51,128 nucleotides of DNA from Bacteroidota bacterium. Its GTDB lineage: Bacteria > Bacteroidota > Ignavibacteria > Kryptoniales > JAKASW01. Within the stretch, counting starts at the first letter, position 1, and every line of letters starts with the position of its first letter. Under the pieces are notes generated by a model. That model was not told the origin of the DNA and searched no databases. It saw nothing but the letters and a program-made list of their open reading frames with translations. The position numbers were made by a program, and so were the translations under genes. The stretch is from NCBI GenBank assembly GCA_023381615.1, contig JAMCQL010000041.1, positions 1 through 51,128 on the forward strand. Reading direction: 5' to 3'. This document shows, piece by piece, positions 48,107 to 51,128 of this stretch.

Positions 48107-49198
48107 ATGACTAAACGAAACTTCAATACTCTACCATCTCAGTCCGGCTATCGGCTCCCCGCCGAATGGGAACATCACGAAGCCACATGGCTCGGCTGGC
48201 CGCATAACAAAAGCGACTGGCCCGGAAAGTTTACGCCGGTTCCCTGGGTGTATGCAGAAATTGTTCGAAGAATATCCGCCCCGGGTTGGGGATCTTCGAC
48301 CGGCGAGAAGGCAAGGATCATCGTAGAGTCGAAAGAGCATGAGAAACAGGCTCGCAAGGTTCTGAAGTCGGCAAATGTTGATGTGACAAATGTCGAGTTC
48401 TTCACGCTCAAGACTGACAGGGGCTGGACTCGCGATTCGGGTCCGCAGTTTGTGAAGAACGCGGATGGGATCGCGCAGGTGAATTTCAAATTCAACGGCT
48501 GGGCAAAGTATTCCAATTACAGGAAAGATCGAAAACTCCCTGAATTCATTTCAAAGAAACTCGGTTTGACAAGCTTCATTCCCGAATACAACGGAAGGCA
48601 CGTCGTGCTCGAAGGCGGCTCAATTGACACAAACGGAAAAGGCACACTCATAACGACGGAGGAGTGTCTGCTCGATGAGGAAACCCAGGTTAGAAATCCA
48701 GGATTTACAGAAGAAGATTACAAAAAGGTTTTCAGGGACTATCTCGGCATTACAAATGTTCTCTGGTTTGGAAAGGGGATTGCAGGCGACGACACTCACG
48801 GACATGTCGACGACCTATGCAGGTTTGTAAATGCAAAAACGCTTCTCCTCGTTCAGGAAAAACATCAGCGCGACGAAAATTATAAACCGCTTCAGGAGAA
48901 TAAAGAACGTCTACAGGGTTTCAGGCTTGAAGACGGTTCCAAACCAGAAGCGGCATTCCTTCCCATGCCTGAGCCGGTGATCTTCAAAGGGCAACGCCTT
49001 CCCGCAAGCTACGCAAACTTCTATATTTCGAATTCTGCGGTCTTGGTCCCAACATTTGACGATCCGAACGATAAAACGGCTCTCGGAATTATCGGCGAAC
49101 TGATAAACGACCGTCCTGTTATCGGGATACACACGCTCGATTTAGTGTGGGGATTAGGAACACTGCATTGCCTGACGCACGAGCAGCCGGGGAAATGA
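48107..49198 (+). CDS. aguA: Agmatine deiminase
   Basis: Converts agmatine to N-carbamoylputrescine, the substrate of AguB. EWEHHEATWLGWPHNKSDWPG, RDSGPQF, GDDTHGHVDDLCRF and the catalytic cysteine in GLGTLHCLTHEQP are diagnostic. ATG 48107 (MTKRNFNTLP) is preferred over TTG 48095. No Shine-Dalgarno sequence is visible because the inverted-repeat arm of the upstream element ends just before the start, so expression may have been weakened. Confidence 0.95.
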   Translation: MTKRNFNTLPSQSGYRLPAEWEHHEATWLGWPHNKSDWPGKFTPVPWVYAEIVRRISAPGWGSSTGEKARIIVESKEHEKQARKVLKSANVDVTNVEFFTLKTDRGWTRDSGPQFVKNADGIAQVNFKFNGWAKYSNYRKDRKLPEFISKKLGLTSFIPEYNGRHVVLEGGSIDTNGKGTLITTEECLLDEETQVRNPGFTEEDYKKVFRDYLGITNVLWFGKGIAGDDTHGHVDDLCRFVNAKTLLLVQEKHQRDENYKPLQENKERLQGFRLEDGSKPEAAFLPMPEPVIFKGQRLPASYANFYISNSAVLVPTFDDPNDKTALGIIGELINDRPVIGIHTLDLVWGLGTLHCLTHEQPGK

Positions 49199-49205
49199 AG
49201 CAGGT

Positions 49206-49474
49206 AACCTTGCGAAGGTTCTGAGACTCGACGGTCGTAGACTGAGTAGAGTCTACGAACTCTACTAGAAGCGCAGCCGAAAAGTCCCATGAAAAGCTGT
49301 TACACGGAGTTCCACGGAGGATGCACAGAGAGACACAGAGAAAGGACCTGCTTTCTGGTAAATCAGAGGCTTCTCAGTGGAACTCAGTGTCTTCTCTGTG
49401 GAACTCTGTGTCCCATCTTCTTAGCAAGGCACTTTTCGGCTGCGCCTCTAGAGTCTGGCGCCCTTCGCAAGGTC
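49206..49474. repeat. Nested fold-back element bounded by REP halves
   Basis: Outer arms are AACCTTGCGAAGGTT (49206-49220) and CCCTTCGCAAGGTC (49461-49474), related to the RAYT REP. Middle arms 49265-49285 and 49431-49451 are inverted with one mismatch over 21 bases (core GCGCAGCCGAAAAGT). Inner arms are GAGTTCCACGGAGG and CTCTGTGGAACTCTGTG. The whole region could fold into a long imperfect hairpin. No gene. Confidence 0.75.
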
Positions 49475-49862
49475 AAATGAAGGGCTCTGGCGCGAAAGGC
49501 GAAACTTCTTCTCCAGAGCGCCAGGCCTCAGGATGCCTTTTGCCGGTTCGAAATAAGTATGCATCGTGTTGTTTTTTCAGAGTCGCATTGTTAGCGGCCA
49601 GAATATGTGAAACTTAGTGCGACTGCATACGAATGTGCGGAGTAAGCGGTGCATGAATTCAAAACGCCAGGAGACGTAAACAGGTTCAAGGCAACTGGTA
49701 CAAGAAATGACATTTCGTCAAACATGGGATGGCGGACTCGCTTCAAAGACAGGTGTGAGCTGCCAAAATCATCGGTCAATTTACGATCAAAGATTCAAAA
49801 CCCGATGAAGAATTTGCTTATTCAAAGAGCACCAGATATATTCTGTCGAGACGGGAAATAAA
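49475..49862. other. Gap upstream of the integrase
   Basis: No convincing gene in 388 bases. CTGGCGC and GCGCCAG form an inverted pair (about 49496-49530). A 70-codon frame (49649-49861) has no recognisable family. A classical attI would lie here, but I cannot identify one. Confidence 0.4.
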
Positions 49863-50885
49863 ATGGTACATGGTGAGTTGGCGATATCTCGCGAGCAAAG
49901 CATTGGGAAATTTCCTGCGGCGGCATCAGCCAAACCGAAGCTGCTCGATATGGTAAGAGCGGCTATTAGGACGCGTCATTACAGCCGCCGAACTGAAGAA
50001 GCGTATGTCTCGTGGATCAAGCGATTCATCTTTTTCCATGGCAAGCGGCACCCCGCCGAGATGGGAGAACGGGAAATAAACGCCTTTCTTACACACCTGG
50101 CAGTAGAAAGGAAAGTCAGTGCTTCCACGCAAAACCAGGCGTTAAACGGCATTTTGTTCCTCTACAAGAATGTTCTGATGAAGAGAATTGGTTGGGCGGA
50201 GTTGGCACCAGTTCAAAGGGTTAGACACATACCTGTTGTTTTTTCACGTGATGAAGCTGCAAGGGTGATAGGTAGATTAAACGGGGTTCCTAAACTGATC
50301 GTAAGCCTGCTTTATGGAACGGGGATGAGAATAACCGAGTGCTTGAGTTTGAGGGTGAAAGATGTAGATTTTGAGATGAATCAAATTGTAGTGCGTGACG
50401 GAAAAGGGGAGAGAGATAGAATAACTGTTCTTCCGCAAAAGCTCGTCCCTGTATTGAAAGAGCAGATTCAGAAGGTAAAAAACCTTCATGGGATGGATCT
50501 ATCACATGGCATGGGAGAGACCGTGCTACCTTATGCATTGAAAAGGAAATATCCGAATGCGGGAAAAGAATTCGGATGGCAGTATTTGTTTCCAGCGAAC
50601 GGCTTTATTTATGATAAGGAGAGTAAATTAAAGTATAGATACCACACACATGAGAGTGTTATTCAAAAGGAAGTAAAGAAAGCGGTTAAAGCAGCAGGCA
50701 TAGACAAGCCCGGCAGTCCGCACACGTTTCGACATAGTTTTGCCACGCATTTATTGGATAGCGGATACGATATTAGAACGATACAAGAATTACTTGGACA
50801 TAGATCAGTAAAGACAACTATGATATACACACATGTTTTGAAGACGGCTTCAGGAGTTAAGAGTCCGCTGGATAACATACCATGA
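49863..50885 (+). CDS. intI: Integron-type tyrosine recombinase (IntI family)
   Basis: A 340-residue site-specific recombinase. N-terminal SAM-like domain HYSRRTEEAYVSWIKRFIFFHG. Catalytic residues: Arg156 (YGTGMRITE), His287 and Arg290 (PHTFRHSFATHLLDSGYDIRT), His313 (LLGHRSVKTT), Tyr322 (MIYTHVL). Residues 225-245 (ALKRKYPNAGKEFGWQYLFPA) are the extra patch found only in integron integrases. It closely follows IntI1 in layout. Usual IntI proteins face away from their cassettes; here only the right side looks like cassette DNA. Confidence 0.93.
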   Translation: MVHGELAISREQSIGKFPAAASAKPKLLDMVRAAIRTRHYSRRTEEAYVSWIKRFIFFHGKRHPAEMGEREINAFLTHLAVERKVSASTQNQALNGILFLYKNVLMKRIGWAELAPVQRVRHIPVVFSRDEAARVIGRLNGVPKLIVSLLYGTGMRITECLSLRVKDVDFEMNQIVVRDGKGERDRITVLPQKLVPVLKEQIQKVKNLHGMDLSHGMGETVLPYALKRKYPNAGKEFGWQYLFPANGFIYDKESKLKYRYHTHESVIQKEVKKAVKAAGIDKPGSPHTFRHSFATHLLDSGYDIRTIQELLGHRSVKTTMIYTHVLKTASGVKSPLDNIP

Positions 50886-50947
50886 TGCAAGGAATGATAT
50901 GAAGCGGGAAACCTTGAAAATGAAACGAAAGCCAGGAAGTTATGGAA

Positions 50948-51008
50948 ACATAACATTCTTACTGCCGGAATGTTATGCCGACATATGGCAGGCTAATTAT
51001 AGTTATGC
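50948..51008. other. attC/attI-like recombination site 3' of intI
   Basis: About 61 bases with integron-site geometry: ACATAAC (R''-like), 4-base spacer, TTACTGCC (L''), a central 20 bases, GGCAGGCTAA (L', two bulged bases), 5-base spacer, GTTATGC (R'-like). Outer CATAAC/GTTATG and inner CTGCC/GGCAG are complementary. R' differs from GTTRRRY at one base, as some chromosomal integron sites do. A competing hairpin CATAACATTC/GAATGTTATG (50949-50977) overlaps it. It begins 62 bases after the intI stop. Confidence 0.42.
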
Positions 51009-51035
51009 GTTACTCAATTAATAGTAGGAGCAACA

Positions 51036-51128
51036 ATGGCGGCGTCAATTTTATTTATTGGTAAGAAACACGATTTTTATTGTGAGAGAGCTTTGGAATT
51101 TGTCAAATTGAATTTTCCAGAATGTGAA
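51036..51128 (+). CDS. Partial gene, possible first cassette; formyltransferase-like N-terminus
   Basis: An open frame of 31 codons running off the window, beginning MAASILFIGKKHDFYCERAL. AGGAG lies five bases before the ATG. It starts about 30 bases after the attC-like site, as a cassette gene would. The ILFIGKK start followed by an alternating helix resembles the Rossmann N-terminus of formyltransferase-like proteins. That is a weak guess from 31 residues. Confidence 0.4.
   Translation, partial: MAASILFIGKKHDFYCERALEFVKLNFPECE

Noticed and set aside
49588-49597. TTGTTAGCGG as an attC/attI core upstream of intI
   Set aside because: It resembles a GTTRRRY core only in part, and no matching R'' or inner inverted repeats were found around it.
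49649-49861. 70-codon open frame before intI
   Set aside because: No family resemblance, no ribosome site and low-complexity composition; probably a chance frame.

Overview
The window is a dense bacterial chromosome segment, probably from the Bacteroidota/Chlorobiota side of the FCB group and most like Ignavibacteria. This is an inference from gene content: a long heme operon, BatA-like and YgfZ proteins, free-methionine-sulfoxide reductase, a SirB1-type protein, agmatine deiminase with N-carbamoylputrescine amidase, and two TAnnTTTG-type promoter motifs. There are no rRNA or tRNA genes and no CRISPR array. Genes are tightly packed, with many ATGA-type stop/start overlaps. Gaps are filled with palindromic or fold-back repeats.

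Layout. 1-2132 (minus): lexA followed by dinB, an SOS pair. 2309-9232: a RodZ-like protein, ligA, a small conserved protein, a STAS protein, a sodium:solute symporter and an SLC45-like sugar transporter. 9386-13127: a beta-propeller lipoprotein, then an envelope set (LpxL-like acyltransferase, heptosyltransferase-like GT9) and the tRNA t6A enzyme TsaC. 13251-18342 (minus): a methylase-like protein with a degenerate motif IV, a B12-binding mutase subunit, a UPF0104 membrane protein, Maf, SpoIID and a secreted protein. 18465-33935: the heme operon, hemX-like, hemA, hemC, hemD, hemE, hemH, hemG/Y, hemB, hemL. 34606-43303: ygfZ, msrC, an SDR, a LOG protein, a SirB1-like protein, a cobalamin adenosyltransferase, a BatA-like protein, hflX and a membrane protein. 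43838-49198: a PLP decarboxylase, carbonic anhydrase and aguB/aguA for agmatine-to-putrescine conversion. 49863-end: an integron-type integrase, an attC-like structure and the start of an AT-rich gene.

The heme operon covers every step from glutamyl-tRNA to protoheme except coproporphyrinogen oxidation (no hemF/hemN seen). It is broken by three blocks of foreign or degraded DNA. Between hemH and hemG lies a decayed restriction-modification island (24419-27639). Between hemG and hemB lies a HicB remnant plus an MNT/HEPN toxin-antitoxin pair. Between hemB and hemL lies a REP-associated tyrosine transposase (RAYT) flanked by its 15-bp REP palindromes.

The most unusual theme is the intimacy between small palindromic repeats and genes. 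Repeat units appear to sit in frame inside LigA, HemL, HemD, HemC, an MFS transporter and a PLP decarboxylase. One repeat supplies the stop codon of Maf. A nested case is very clear: a 394-bp MITE with terminal inverted repeats and a 6-bp target duplication splits a four-helix-bundle (23S-IVS-type) gene, and that gene sits between 15-bp inverted repeats inserted between aguB and aguA. At the right edge the integrase and attC-like fold suggest an integron whose cassettes lie 3' of intI, the reverse of the classical arrangement.
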